Of a stretch of DNA of 64,000 nt, positions 16,225 to 24,485 are shown in pieces. Source of the stretch: Fibrobacter sp. GTDB taxonomy: Bacteria; Fibrobacterota; Fibrobacteria; Fibrobacterales; Fibrobacteraceae. Made by a program: the position numbers and the translations under genes. The notes beneath the pieces were generated by a model. The model was not told where the DNA came from, searched no databases, and worked only from the letters and a program-made list of their open reading frames with translations. Numbering within the stretch: the stretch's first letter is position 1; every line of letters begins with the position of its first letter. The stretch is taken from positions 1 through 64,000 of the forward strand of contig JAKSIB010000018.1 in the NCBI GenBank assembly GCA_024399065.1, in the 5' to 3' direction.

Positions 16225-18120
16225 TTAACCCAAACTGTCCAAAATTTCAAATCGTTCGTAGGCTTTTTCAAGCTCTGCTTCACGGTCAGAAATTTCCTTC
16301 TGGAGTTCTACGATGCGGGCCGCATTGGTGCAGACTTCCGGCTTGCAAAGTTCTTCCTGGCGGGCGGCGATTTCAGATTCCAGCTTCTCAATTTTTTCGG
16401 GAAGGGCGGCGTATTCGCGCTCTTCGTTATAGCTACGCTTTTTCTTCTTGGCAGGTTCTGTTGCGGATGCCACGGAGGAAGTTGCAGAGGAGGCGCCGGA
16501 ACTGGCGGCAGCACGGGCAGCTTCCTTTTCTGCGGCAATCTTTGCAGCTGCAGCGGCTTCCTTGTCACGCATTTTCTTATTGGCTTCGTAATCGGAATAA
16601 CCACCAACGGCTTCAAAGATGTTTCCGTCTTCCTCGATGGCGTAAATTCCCGTAGCCACAGAATCCAGGAAGGCACGGTCATGGCTCACCGTCAAAACAG
16701 TACCCTTGTATTCGGCCAGAAGCTCTGCCAAAAGATCCAAGGTTTCCATGTCCAAGTCGTTGGTAGGTTCATCGAGAACAAGCACGTTGCTGGGATGGCT
16801 AAAGAGGCAAGCCAAGAGCAAACGGTTTCGTTCACCACCGGAAAGGGCGCTGATGGGGCCACGGGCGCGGTCTGCGGAGAACAGGAAGTCTTGCAGATAA
16901 CTTAACACATGGCGTTTGACTCCATTCAGGGTAACGTAAGCCTGACCATCACCGATGTTTTCCACCAGGGACTTGTCTTCGCGGAGGCGGGTGCGCATCT
17001 GGTCAAAGTAAGCAATTTCAAGATTGCTGCCCAGCTTGATTTCACCGACGTCGGGCTGCAATTCACCAAGAATCAACTTCAGGAGAGTTGTCTTGCCGGA
17101 ACCGTTAGGGCCTACGATACCAATGCGGTCGCCACGGGAAACTTCAGTGCTAAAATCGTTGATAAGGGGCACTGAGACGCCGCCGGTAGTTTCGTCGGCG
17201 TAGGAATAGGTAACGTTCTTAAGGCGGGCCACCATGCGGCCGGAGCGTTCCGCCTCGGTAATCTGCATGGAAACGTTTCCTGTGCGAGTTCTACGTTCGG
17301 CACGTTCCTGACGCATCTTGATGAGAGCGCGGACGCGGCCCTCGTTACGGGTGCGGCGAGCCTGGATGCCCTTACGGATCCAGACTTCTTCTTCGGCAAG
17401 ACGCTTGTCGAACAAGGCGTTTGCCTTTTCTTCTTCAGCCAGCGCCTGGTCGCGGAACTGGACAAACTTGTCATAGGGAAAATCCCAGCTACGGACGCGA
17501 CCGCGGTCCAGTTCGAAAATTCTTGTTGCAGTGCGACGTACGAAAGCACGGTCATGGCTTACAAACATCACGGCACAATTCAATCGGGTAACGATACCTT
17601 CCAGCCACTGGATGGCAGGAATGTCAAGATGGTTCGTCGGTTCATCCAGCAAAAGCAAATCCGGATCTTCCGCGACAGCGCGAGCAAAAAGCACACGACG
17701 TTTCTGGCCACCGCTGAGGCTATCATACATTGCATCCGCATCAATGCCCGTCTTGCCGAGGATTGCTTCTGCCGCAGCATCATGATGCCCTTCGCTATCA
17801 GAACCGTCCTTGGCTCCAGTCCATCCGGCGGAACTACCTGCCGCCACCTTCCCCATCACGATATCGCGCACCGTGCCATCGATGTGGGCAGGGATTTCCT
17901 GGATCATGCGGCTTACGCGAAGCCCAGTCTTCTTGACAACATCGCCGGAGTTGTACTCCATCTCGCCAGTAAGAACCTTAAGCAAAGTAGACTTGCCTTC
18001 GCCATTACGGCCCACCAGGCAAATACGGTCACCCGCTTCAATGTCAAAGGAAACACCATCCAAGAGCGGAGCAGAACCGCCGAGGCGCAAAAGAATATTC
18101 TGTGCGGAAAGTATGGGCAT
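16225..18120 (-). CDS. ABC-F family ATPase (Uup-like)
   Basis: 631 aa, no membrane segments. Two ABC domains: Walker A GRNGEGKST then LSGGQKRR and LLLDEPTNHLD; second Walker A GPNGSGKTT, then LSGGERNR and LVLDEPTNDLD. A linker between them follows the ABC-F pattern. The C-terminal tail (about 510-631) is an Ala/Lys-rich stretch and a coiled coil (YAALPEKIEKLESEIAARQEEL), typical of Uup. ABC-F proteins act on the ribosome. TATTTTTG lies 4 nt before the ATG, so the mRNA is probably leaderless. Confidence 0.9.
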   Translation of the reverse strand: MPILSAQNILLRLGGSAPLLDGVSFDIEAGDRICLVGRNGEGKSTLLKVLTGEMEYNSGDVVKKTGLRVSRMIQEIPAHIDGTVRDIVMGKVAAGSSAGWTGAKDGSDSEGHHDAAAEAILGKTGIDADAMYDSLSGGQKRRVLFARAVAEDPDLLLLDEPTNHLDIPAIQWLEGIVTRLNCAVMFVSHDRAFVRRTATRIFELDRGRVRSWDFPYDKFVQFRDQALAEEEKANALFDKRLAEEEVWIRKGIQARRTRNEGRVRALIKMRQERAERRTRTGNVSMQITEAERSGRMVARLKNVTYSYADETTGGVSVPLINDFSTEVSRGDRIGIVGPNGSGKTTLLKLILGELQPDVGEIKLGSNLEIAYFDQMRTRLREDKSLVENIGDGQAYVTLNGVKRHVLSYLQDFLFSADRARGPISALSGGERNRLLLACLFSHPSNVLVLDEPTNDLDMETLDLLAELLAEYKGTVLTVSHDRAFLDSVATGIYAIEEDGNIFEAVGGYSDYEANKKMRDKEAAAAAKIAAEKEAARAAASSGASSATSSVASATEPAKKKKRSYNEEREYAALPEKIEKLESEIAARQEELCKPEVCTNAARIVELQKEISDREAELEKAYERFEILDSLG

Positions 18121-18124
18121 AGCA

Positions 18125-18132
18125 CAAAAATA
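18125..18132 (-). promoter_or_regulatory. -7 element (TATTTTTG), leaderless ABC-F gene
   Basis: Full TAnnTTTG match on the minus strand ending 4 nt before the ATG at 18120. Confidence 0.55.
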
Positions 18133-18157
18133 GCTTTTTTAAAAAAGCACGAGATAT

Positions 18158-18165
18158 TATATTTC
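18158..18165 (+). promoter_or_regulatory. -7 element (TATATTTC) of barrel gene
   Basis: Ends 6 nt before the ATG at 18172. It is paired back to back with the ABC-F promoter, about 25 bp apart. Confidence 0.5.
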
Positions 18166-18171
18166 AAAACA

Positions 18172-19263
18172 ATGAAACTGGTAAAATTTTTAGCTGCAAG
18201 TTTGATGTTCGCGGCCCCTCTGTTTGCCGAGGCGGACACCACCAGCGTATCAGCTAAGGATACCACAAAGCATTTCCAGCGTTTCACCGCACTGCCTGTC
18301 CTCGGCTATTCCGAAGAAACCCAGCTACAGTTTGGCGCCATGGGCATCATCTTCTTCAAACCCGAAGTCGAAGGCGGCAAGGTTCCCGAAATAGACATCA
18401 CCGCCTACGGATCAACCCGCGGACAGTTCCAGTTCATTCTGGAACCCTTCTACTACCTGTATCACGACAAGATTTCAGGCTCCGCCGCGTTCCGCTACCA
18501 GAACTGGGTGGCCAGCTATTTTGGCAGAGGCAACAATCCTAACTTCGACAAGTCCGTGATTTTCGACCGCGAAAAATTTTTATTGGAATCCACCCTGGAA
18601 TCAAGCGTCGGCCTTCCGAAACAACTGAAATACGGCGCTGTGATTCACATTGAGAATTCCGACATCAGTTTCCGCAAAAGTGACGCGCTGGAACTTCCCG
18701 ACGATCATTCCGGATGGAGAAACGGCGTCGGTTACCAAGCCTCCTTCGACTCCCGCGATAACACCAACTGGAGCAGGCACGGATTTTTGGTGCAGTGGCA
18801 GCAGATGTTCTACAACGACAAGCTGGGCGACTTCTCCTTCGACATCGAGAAGTTCGACGTCCGCGGATTCACGGATCTCCACTTTTGGAATATCACCATG
18901 GCAACGGCGGTTCTCTGGCAACGAGCTAACGGCGACGTACCCTTTGACATGCTGGCTGGCCCCGACGGAATCAAGCGTTTCCGCGGTGTAGAAAGTCTCT
19001 TCTTCAACGACAAGCAATCACTGATCGTGCAGGCGGAACTGAGGAAATTCCTGGGCTGGCGCCTGGCGGGCACCATCTTCTTTGAAGGCGGTAAAGCCGG
19101 AGACCATTTCAGCGAACTCATGAGAAACAAGTGGCACCAGGCCATTGGCTTCGGTGGGCAGTTGGCCCTGAACCTGAAGGAGCAACTGTACGCCCGCGGA
19201 GAATTTTCCCTGGTAGATTACAAGCATCTGGGACTGACAGTCTACGTCCGACACGCTTTCTAG
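18172..19263 (+). CDS. Outer-membrane beta-barrel protein (BamA/surface-antigen-like C-terminal barrel)
   Basis: 363 aa. Signal peptide MKLVKFLAASLMFAAPLFAEA, then alternating hydrophobic/aromatic beta-strands to the end. The protein ends in an aromatic residue (LTVYVRHAF), typical of barrels inserted by the BAM machinery. Segments such as QAELRKFLGWRLAGTIFFEGG and a final strand pair around YARGEFSLVDY resemble the Omp85 barrel half without POTRA domains. The role is unknown; similar short barrels are annotated as surface-antigen-like proteins. The start at 18172 is set by the signal peptide and the promoter 6 nt upstream. Confidence 0.75.
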   Translation: MKLVKFLAASLMFAAPLFAEADTTSVSAKDTTKHFQRFTALPVLGYSEETQLQFGAMGIIFFKPEVEGGKVPEIDITAYGSTRGQFQFILEPFYYLYHDKISGSAAFRYQNWVASYFGRGNNPNFDKSVIFDREKFLLESTLESSVGLPKQLKYGAVIHIENSDISFRKSDALELPDDHSGWRNGVGYQASFDSRDNTNWSRHGFLVQWQQMFYNDKLGDFSFDIEKFDVRGFTDLHFWNITMATAVLWQRANGDVPFDMLAGPDGIKRFRGVESLFFNDKQSLIVQAELRKFLGWRLAGTIFFEGGKAGDHFSELMRNKWHQAIGFGGQLALNLKEQLYARGEFSLVDYKHLGLTVYVRHAF

Positions 19264-19264
19264 G

Positions 19265-19290
19265 TTGCAAGGGACGACGCCCCTTGCGTT
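19265..19290 (+). terminator. Hairpin after barrel gene
   Basis: GCAAGGG and CCCCTTGC pair around ACGACG, followed by a moderately T-rich sequence. Confidence 0.6.
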
Positions 19291-19340
19291 TCATATTTTC
19301 CTCCCGACAGGACAACATCCAAAGCCCATACTCCAGCAAT

Positions 19341-19380
19341 AAAAAAAAGCAAGCGCGGGCCAGAGACCCACGCTTGCCTT
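19341..19380 (-). terminator. Rho-independent terminator of nuoA
   Basis: GCAAGCGCGGG and CCCACGCTTGC form an 11-bp stem with one wobble, followed by eight T on the minus strand. Confidence 0.85.
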
Positions 19381-19403
19381 TTGAGATAGAATAAATTCTA
19401 GAA

Positions 19404-19796
19404 CTAGTCCTGAATCTTGGTCCAGTTCAGCACACCCTTCTTCATGAGGTAGCAGTAACCGGCTTCGAGAATCACGAGGAAGCCCAACAGGACATAGAGG
19501 AGTTCCCAACCGCCGACCAGGAACTGAATGGTCCAGGGGTAGAGGAAGGCAACTTCAAGGTCGAACACCAAGAAGAGCATTGCAACCATGTAGTACTTGA
19601 CCGGGTAACGTTCGTTGGAAGTACCGGAAACGTGAGCAATACCGCATTCGTAGGAAGTACCCTTGATAGCGGTGTCCTTGATCTTGCCCGGGTGGAGGAT
19701 CCAGTTAGCGAGGAGCAAGATGGTGGGGACGCAAAGAGCCAAAACGACCAAAATGGTCATAGCAAAAGTAGTGTCGAAAATTTCAACGTTTGTCAT
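19404..19796 (-). CDS. nuoA: NADH-quinone oxidoreductase subunit A
   Basis: 130 aa with three transmembrane helices. The NuoA signature is clear: YECGI followed by RYPVKYYMVAMLFLVFDLEVAFLYPW, with the conserved acidic FDLE in the second helix. It forms part of the membrane arm of respiratory complex I. Unusually, nuoB does not follow: the gene has its own promoter element and its own strong terminator, so it stands alone here. The remaining nuo genes must be elsewhere or absent. Confidence 0.92.
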   Translation of the reverse strand: MTNVEIFDTTFAMTILVVLALCVPTILLLANWILHPGKIKDTAIKGTSYECGIAHVSGTSNERYPVKYYMVAMLFLVFDLEVAFLYPWTIQFLVGGWELLYVLLGFLVILEAGYCYLMKKGVLNWTKIQD

Positions 19797-19804
19797 AGTG
19801 AGGA

Positions 19805-19812
19805 GAAAGATA
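19805..19812 (-). promoter_or_regulatory. -7 element (TATCTTTC) of nuoA
   Basis: Ends 8 nt before the nuoA ATG. Back to back with the FISUMP lipoprotein promoter. Confidence 0.5.
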
Positions 19813-19851
19813 GTAAAAAACTTTTTTCTGGTTATGTGAAGATTTGTAAAC

Positions 19852-19859
19852 TATATTTG
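19852..19859 (+). promoter_or_regulatory. -7 element (TATATTTG), leaderless FISUMP gene
   Basis: Full TAnnTTTG match ending 5 nt before the ATG at 19865. Confidence 0.55.
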
Positions 19860-19864
19860 AATCC

Positions 19865-20683
19865 ATGAAAAAGACCACTACATTATTGGGAATATTGGGT
19901 GTGGTAGGGATGTTTTGCGCATGTACGACCGATACAATCTCGGCCCCGGACAGCAACCAGACGTCTCCAAACTCTTCGACCTCCGTTTCTGGCGGAAATA
20001 ACTCCAGCAACGATCCTTACGTAAAGGACTCCGTTGTTCACGAAACCGTTTACCTTTCCTCTTCCGGCAAGCGTCCCGTGCCCTACTCCAGTGCAGGCGA
20101 CGATCCTTTCTGCTGGGATGACAAGGATTGCAAACCTGCAACCCCGGCCTCCAGTTCTTCCATCGCAAGCATCGAAATCAACATTTCCTCCGAAGCACAG
20201 AATCCTCCGACAGTTAGCGGCAACACCTTGACCGATAACCGTGACGGCAAGAGCTACAAGATTGAAACCATCGGTGGCAAGCTTTGGATGGCTGAAAATC
20301 TGAACTTTGAAACCAAGAGTGGCTACTATTGCAAAACCGCAAGCAGCGATGATATGTGTGCCTCCTATGGTGGTTTCTACTCCTATTCCGGCGCTCTGCG
20401 TGCCTGCCCCAGCGGTTGGCGTCTCCCCACCCAAGCCGAAGTGGAAGCCCTCGATAAGAATGTCAAACATGAATGGTGGCAGGTCGGTGGACGATTCAAG
20501 CTGGCAGACGGTGAAGCAACCGACTACGGTCTTGAAGACGAACAGGGCTACATCTGGATTGAAGCAAACGACGAATACAGTTCCTTCCGAATCAAGAACT
20601 ACAACGAAGACAGTCCTCACGAATTACAGTCTGGCTCCACCGGTGAACGCGCCTACAACGTCCGCTGCATCTCCGACCAGTAA
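19865..20683 (+). CDS. FISUMP-domain lipoprotein (Fibrobacter major paralogous domain)
   Basis: 272 aa. Lipobox GMFCACTTD gives a lipid-anchored protein. A long Ser/Asn/Pro-rich spacer (about 25-118) with SSSS blocks follows. The C-terminal domain (about 120-270) matches the F. succinogenes major paralogous family: TDNRDGKSYKIETIGGKLWMAENLNFET, CPSGWRLPTQAEV and a final YNVRCISD. The fold is related to C-type-lectin/SUMF-like domains, suggesting surface recognition, but the function is unproven. It is a single gene bracketed by its own promoter and terminator. Confidence 0.88.
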   Translation: MKKTTTLLGILGVVGMFCACTTDTISAPDSNQTSPNSSTSVSGGNNSSNDPYVKDSVVHETVYLSSSGKRPVPYSSAGDDPFCWDDKDCKPATPASSSSIASIEINISSEAQNPPTVSGNTLTDNRDGKSYKIETIGGKLWMAENLNFETKSGYYCKTASSDDMCASYGGFYSYSGALRACPSGWRLPTQAEVEALDKNVKHEWWQVGGRFKLADGEATDYGLEDEQGYIWIEANDEYSSFRIKNYNEDSPHELQSGSTGERAYNVRCISDQ

Positions 20684-20708
20684 TCGCACCTACAATCTTT
20701 AACCGAAA

Positions 20709-20737
20709 GCCTCCCCCTACCGGGAGGTTTTCTTTTT
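20709..20737 (+). terminator. Rho-independent terminator of FISUMP gene
   Basis: CCTCCC and GGGAGG form a stem followed by TTTTCTTTTT. Confidence 0.8.
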
Positions 20738-20746
20738 ATGCAAGAA

Positions 20747-20778
20747 ACCTCGCCGCTTATGCGACGAGGTCCTTTTTT
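20747..20778. terminator. Second hairpin between convergent genes
   Basis: ACCTCGCCGC and GCGACGAGGT pair with one mismatch around TTAT, followed by CCTTTTTT on the plus strand. It may serve the zapA operon on the other strand. Confidence 0.6.
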
Positions 20779-20795
20779 CAATTTCTTTGGATTGA

Positions 20796-21116
20796 CTACA
20801 ACTTATCGAAACTGGTGCGGTTCATGCCTTCGTCCAAAAGGAGCGAAAGGTTCTTGAGATCCTGTTCCATGGTATCGTAGTAAATCTTTGCACGGCGAAG
20901 CTGCTTGCGCAGTTCGAAAATCTCGGACGTAAGCTCAACGGCCAGCAAGGCCAGTCGCTTACGGTTTTCCATCTGGAACTTTGCCGAGCGATCAAACCGC
21001 TGGTCAATAAATTCGCTGATTTCCTTCAGTTCCGCATCGGGCAAGTCCGTGCGAATTTGAATGCTTTCCTGAGCGACAACTACGCTTACAGATCTGAGAC
21101 TTTCGTTTTCAGCCAT
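20796..21116 (-). CDS. zapA: Cell division protein ZapA-like
   Basis: 106 aa. Short beta N-terminal region (SVSVVVAQESIQIRTDLPD), then a helix with the ZapA-type pattern (LKEISEFIDQRFDR ... NRKRLALLAVELTSEIFELRKQL) and a C-terminal coiled coil. ZapA binds and cross-links FtsZ filaments at midcell. The start overlaps the stop of the upstream coiled-coil gene (TAATG), so translation is probably coupled. The family call is fairly firm from length and pattern, although sequence identity is low in this family. Confidence 0.7.
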   Translation of the reverse strand: MAENESLRSVSVVVAQESIQIRTDLPDAELKEISEFIDQRFDRSAKFQMENRKRLALLAVELTSEIFELRKQLRRAKIYYDTMEQDLKNLSLLLDEGMNRTSFDKL

Positions 21117-22105
21117 TACTTACTTCCTACGCCGAATGGATCTTCGTCCAGCAGCCAGTTCAATCTAAAAAAACTTGTCTGCGAGCCCTCCTTGTTGCTC
21201 GCAGAGTTTTCGGTCTTCTTTTCGCTTGCCGGATGGACTTCAATGGTAGGAAGTTCCTCTTCGGCAGATTCCTGTGCAACATCTTCTGCGGCAGTTTCTT
21301 CAACCACATCGTCCACCATATCTTCGGAAAGTTCTTCCTGTTCAATGGGAAGGTCGGTACCGAGTTCGTTTTCGATAGTGGAAACCAGCTGCTGGAACTT
21401 TTCCTGGGCTTCGTCGATTTCATCGGCCTGTGCCTGGAGCAATTCGTTCTTTTCAGCGATAATTGCGTTAAGTTCTTCGATCTTCTGGTTGGTGCCGTTA
21501 AGCTGTTCGGTCAAGTTGGCAATGGTCACCAGCTTGTCGTTGATCTGCTGGTTAAGAGAGCCTACCTGAGAATTCAAGGTGTCCAGCTGAGAAGAGAATT
21601 CCTGGAACTTGCCTTCGTCATCTTGAATACGAGCTTCGCATTCCTGGATCTTCTTGTCGCAAGCATCAAGCTTTGCAGCATCTTCCTGGATACGGGCCTG
21701 GTATTCCTGGAGTCGATTTGCACTTTCCTGGAGGAGGCCTGCGCTCTGCTGGAGCTTATTGTCCTTTTCCTGGACCTTGCAGTTCAAAAGTTCAATCTGA
21801 GCCTTGAGATCATCCACAGCCTTATTCTTTTCGGACATCTTTTCGTTAAGGCCGGCGATTTCAATTTCCTTGACGTTCAAGGACTGAGTCTGTGCAATAG
21901 CTTCGTTTTCGCGAGCGTTAAGAGCAGCCTTGTAATCAACGATGCTTGCGTTAGCCTTTTCCAGAAGCATGGCCTTGTCCTGGAAGGAAGCCTGGGAAGC
22001 AGACAGCTGCTGTTTGAGTTTCGCATTTTCTTCTTTAAGGGCGCGAACTGTTCCCAGAACTCCTTCGATCTTCTGGGAAAGTACATTTACCTTTTCAAAA
22101 TTCAT
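21116..22105 (-). CDS. Coiled-coil protein, possible ZapB-like division partner
   Basis: 329 aa. Residues about 1-245 are one long heptad-rich coiled coil (LSQKIEGVLGTVRALKEENAKLKQQL at the start, then many Gln/Glu/Leu heptads). An acidic stretch follows (EEELSEDMVDDVVEETAAEDVAQE type) and a short C-terminal segment ending in LNWLLDEDPFGVGSK. The N-terminus resembles ZapB, which is much shorter. It is translationally coupled to zapA, so a role in divisome organisation is inferred. GGAG precedes the ATG. Confidence 0.65.
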   Translation of the reverse strand: MNFEKVNVLSQKIEGVLGTVRALKEENAKLKQQLSASQASFQDKAMLLEKANASIVDYKAALNARENEAIAQTQSLNVKEIEIAGLNEKMSEKNKAVDDLKAQIELLNCKVQEKDNKLQQSAGLLQESANRLQEYQARIQEDAAKLDACDKKIQECEARIQDDEGKFQEFSSQLDTLNSQVGSLNQQINDKLVTIANLTEQLNGTNQKIEELNAIIAEKNELLQAQADEIDEAQEKFQQLVSTIENELGTDLPIEQEELSEDMVDDVVEETAAEDVAQESAEEELPTIEVHPASEKKTENSASNKEGSQTSFFRLNWLLDEDPFGVGSK

Positions 22106-22204
22106 CTTTGCTCCGTAAGTTGAATATCTATGGATAATTTACTTCTACAAAATAATTAAAAAATTATCAGGGCAACGATAAAAAATTTTTAAATTCAGTC
22201 TATT

Positions 22205-24106
22205 ATGATTTCCGTCAATGAACACATCCAGAGGCGACTCTCGGAGCTTCCCGACCACCCCGGCGTCTACATCATGAAAAACGCCGCGGGCAAGATCATC
22301 TATATCGGGAAAGCCAAGGTTCTGAAGAACCGCGTGCGTAGCTACTTTGACGGAAGCGAACATAACGGCCACCGCGCAGCAACCCTGATGTTGCCTTATA
22401 TTCGCGACATCGAGTGGATCATTACCGAGACGGAAGAAGAGGCTTTGATTCTGGAAGCCAACCTTATCCGAAAGCACACCCCGAAATACAATGTGCTCCT
22501 GAAGGACGACAAGCATTTTCCATACTTGGCATTTTCCGTGCGTGACCCGTTCCCCAGGCTTTTTATCACCAGGTCTGTCCGCAAGGATAATTGCCAGTAT
22601 TATGGCCCCTATATGGGCACCCGAACTACAGACAAGCTAATCGACCTGGCCGCCCGACTTTTCGGCATCCGCGAATGCACCATGGACTTGCCGGCACGTT
22701 CACCCCAGCGCCCATGCTTGAACTACCATATCGGTCGTTGCAGGGCTCCCTGCGCAGGGCTTATCAGCCGTGAGGACTACTACAAGGACGTGATGCAGGC
22801 AAGGCTCCTCCTAGAAGGCAAGCGAGATGACCTTCAGGAAATTTGGACTCGCGAAATGAACGAGGCTGCAGCCAACCTGGATTTTGAAACCGCCGCCAAA
22901 AAACGCGACGCCATCCAGGCTCTGCAATCCACAGGGGTCCACGCCAAGACGGACACTTCCGATCCCAACTTGTCCCTGGATATCGTGACCCTCCGCCGCA
23001 ACGGAACCCTGGCCGCCGCCGTGATTCTGGAATACCGCGAAGGTGTGCTGACAGGTCGCAGGCACTACCGCCTGGAATGCGAATTGGAAGATGACGAAAC
23101 CGAAATCTTCCGCCAGATGATTCTAAACTGGTACATGGATCAGGACTTTGTCCCGAAGGAAATTGCCACCGACATCCCGCTGCCCGAAGACGCAGAATCC
23201 TTGCAAGCGGCGCTTACAGAAAAGGCCGGACGCAAGGTATTCTTCAACATTCCCCAACGTGGTGAAAAATTAGGCTTCCTGAAATTAGCAGGCGCCAACG
23301 CCGACATGATCCTTGTGGAAATGCGTGCGGAAGTCCAGAAGTACAGCGAAATCGACCAGAGCGTTTTCGAACTGCAGAAGGTTCTCGGCCTAAAGAAGAC
23401 TCCCTTCCGCATCGAGTGCGTGGATATTTCACACCTCAGCGGCACCAACACCGTGGCAAGCCTCGTGGCCTTCAAGAACGGAAAGCCCGACAAAGCCAAT
23501 TATCGCAAGTTCATCATCAAGACCGTGGAAGGCGTGGACGACTTCGCCAGCATGCGCGAAGTCATGACCCGCCGTATCCGCCGTCTGGAAGAAGAAGGCA
23601 CCCCTATGCCGGACCTTTGGGTTTGCGACGGTGGTAAAGGCCAGGTGGACGCCACCATGCAGATTCTAAAAGAGCTGGGTCACGACAAGGACCTCCCCCT
23701 CATCGGTCTCGCCAAGCGCCTGGAAGAAATTGTGTTCCCCGACGAACGCAAAAGCATTGTGCTGCACCGTACCAACCCGGCCCTGAAACTTTTGCAGAAC
23801 GCCCGTGACGAAGCCCACCGCTTTGCCATTACCTACCAGCGCAGCAAGCGCAAGAAAGACCTGGAAGTGGAATGGCTGAAGCAACCCGGCGTAGGTCACG
23901 AAACCCGCATCAAAGTTCTCAGCAAGTACAAGAGCGCCGAAGCCTTCATGGCAGCCCCCTTGGAAGACATCGAAATCCTCCTGGGAAAGGTTCGCGGCAA
24001 CAAGCTCCGCGAACAGGTGGCTCAGTACTGCGCCGACTTCATCACCCCCTTTAAGGACGAGCCCGACGAAATCAGAGAAGACTGGGAAAACAACGAAAAC
24101 CCGTAA
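22205..24106 (+). CDS. uvrC: UvrABC system protein C
   Basis: 633 aa, usual length about 600. Makes the two incisions in nucleotide-excision repair. N-terminal GIY-YIG nuclease (LPDHPGVYIMKNAAGKIIYIGKAKVLKNRV), a Cys-rich segment (CLNYHIGRCRAPC), a UVR motif near residue 215 (NEAAANLDFETAAKKRDAIQAL), a UvrC/RNase H-like domain with ECVDISHLSGT and WVCDGGKGQV, and C-terminal helix-hairpin-helix segments (QPGVGHETRIKVLSKYKS). Its stop is followed by a gap holding a candidate small RNA. Confidence 0.95.
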   Translation: MISVNEHIQRRLSELPDHPGVYIMKNAAGKIIYIGKAKVLKNRVRSYFDGSEHNGHRAATLMLPYIRDIEWIITETEEEALILEANLIRKHTPKYNVLLKDDKHFPYLAFSVRDPFPRLFITRSVRKDNCQYYGPYMGTRTTDKLIDLAARLFGIRECTMDLPARSPQRPCLNYHIGRCRAPCAGLISREDYYKDVMQARLLLEGKRDDLQEIWTREMNEAAANLDFETAAKKRDAIQALQSTGVHAKTDTSDPNLSLDIVTLRRNGTLAAAVILEYREGVLTGRRHYRLECELEDDETEIFRQMILNWYMDQDFVPKEIATDIPLPEDAESLQAALTEKAGRKVFFNIPQRGEKLGFLKLAGANADMILVEMRAEVQKYSEIDQSVFELQKVLGLKKTPFRIECVDISHLSGTNTVASLVAFKNGKPDKANYRKFIIKTVEGVDDFASMREVMTRRIRRLEEEGTPMPDLWVCDGGKGQVDATMQILKELGHDKDLPLIGLAKRLEEIVFPDERKSIVLHRTNPALKLLQNARDEAHRFAITYQRSKRKKDLEVEWLKQPGVGHETRIKVLSKYKSAEAFMAAPLEDIEILLGKVRGNKLREQVAQYCADFITPFKDEPDEIREDWENNENP

Positions 24107-24227
24107 ATTTCGTCAAAACCCGCAAAAAAGATACGGATAACACAGTCCGGACTTCATTACAATTTGGATTACAAATATTTTCATTCCGCTGCTTGTCTGG
24201 CGACGCCTTATTAGGTATATTAAGTCT
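24107..24227. other. Intergenic region with candidate sRNA promoter
   Basis: It holds a perfect palindrome AGTCCGGACT shortly after uvrC, then a promoter-like pair: TTG at 24193-24195 and TATATTAA at 24216-24223 with 20 nt between, the spacing expected for a Bacteroidota-type -33/-7 promoter. Confidence 0.5.
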
Positions 24228-24430
24228 AGGCATCCCACGGATCAACGCCCGATCTAACAGTATTATTAAAGCTCGTTGCTCTTGTGATACAGTTTAGGCG
24301 CGCCATCGGCCAAGCGGCTTCGGGCCAGCTCCGATTATAGTACGCAGCGCGAAAAACGAATTTCCGAGGCACTGCTATCTTTTTATAAAAAGTAGCTTCG
24401 AGTGTTTTGCCGTGAATGGATGCCACACCT
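24228..24430 (+). ncRNA. ssrS: Candidate 6S-like small RNA
   Basis: A gene-free stretch of about 200 nt with strong secondary structure. The ends pair: GGCATCC-CACGG (24229-24240) with CCGTG-AAT-GGATGCC (24410-24424). Inside are large unpaired regions, a long apical arm closed by CGTT/AACG and containing GCGCG pairs and AUCGG/CCGAU around a UUCG-type tip, and a side hairpin GCTATCTTTTT/AAAAAGTAGC on the 3' side. Rod shape, central bubble and length fit 6S RNA, the regulator of housekeeping RNA polymerase. A promoter-like pair ends about 5 nt before the predicted 5' end, and a terminator follows. The 6S identity is inferred from structure only. Confidence 0.5.
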
Positions 24431-24432
24431 TT

Positions 24433-24480
24433 AAAAAAAGACCCACCCGCATTACATTTGCCGGTGGGTTCTTTTTTAAG
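24433..24480. terminator. Bidirectional rho-independent terminator
   Basis: ACCCACC and GGTGGGT form a stem with A and T runs on both sides. It ends the candidate small RNA on the plus strand and the lipoprotein gene on the minus strand. Confidence 0.85.
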
Positions 24481-24485
24481 CTTTT

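Noticed and set aside
24320-24345. TATAGTAC inside the candidate small RNA as another 12-bp operator
   Set aside because: Single copy inside a paired region without the tandem 12-bp arrangement; probably chance.
24228-24430. tmRNA, RNase P RNA or SRP RNA as identity for the structured RNA after uvrC
   Set aside because: No tRNA-like 3' end or tag frame, no RNase P conserved core, and no GGAAG-type SRP loop. The length is also too short for tmRNA or RNase P and too long for small SRP RNA.
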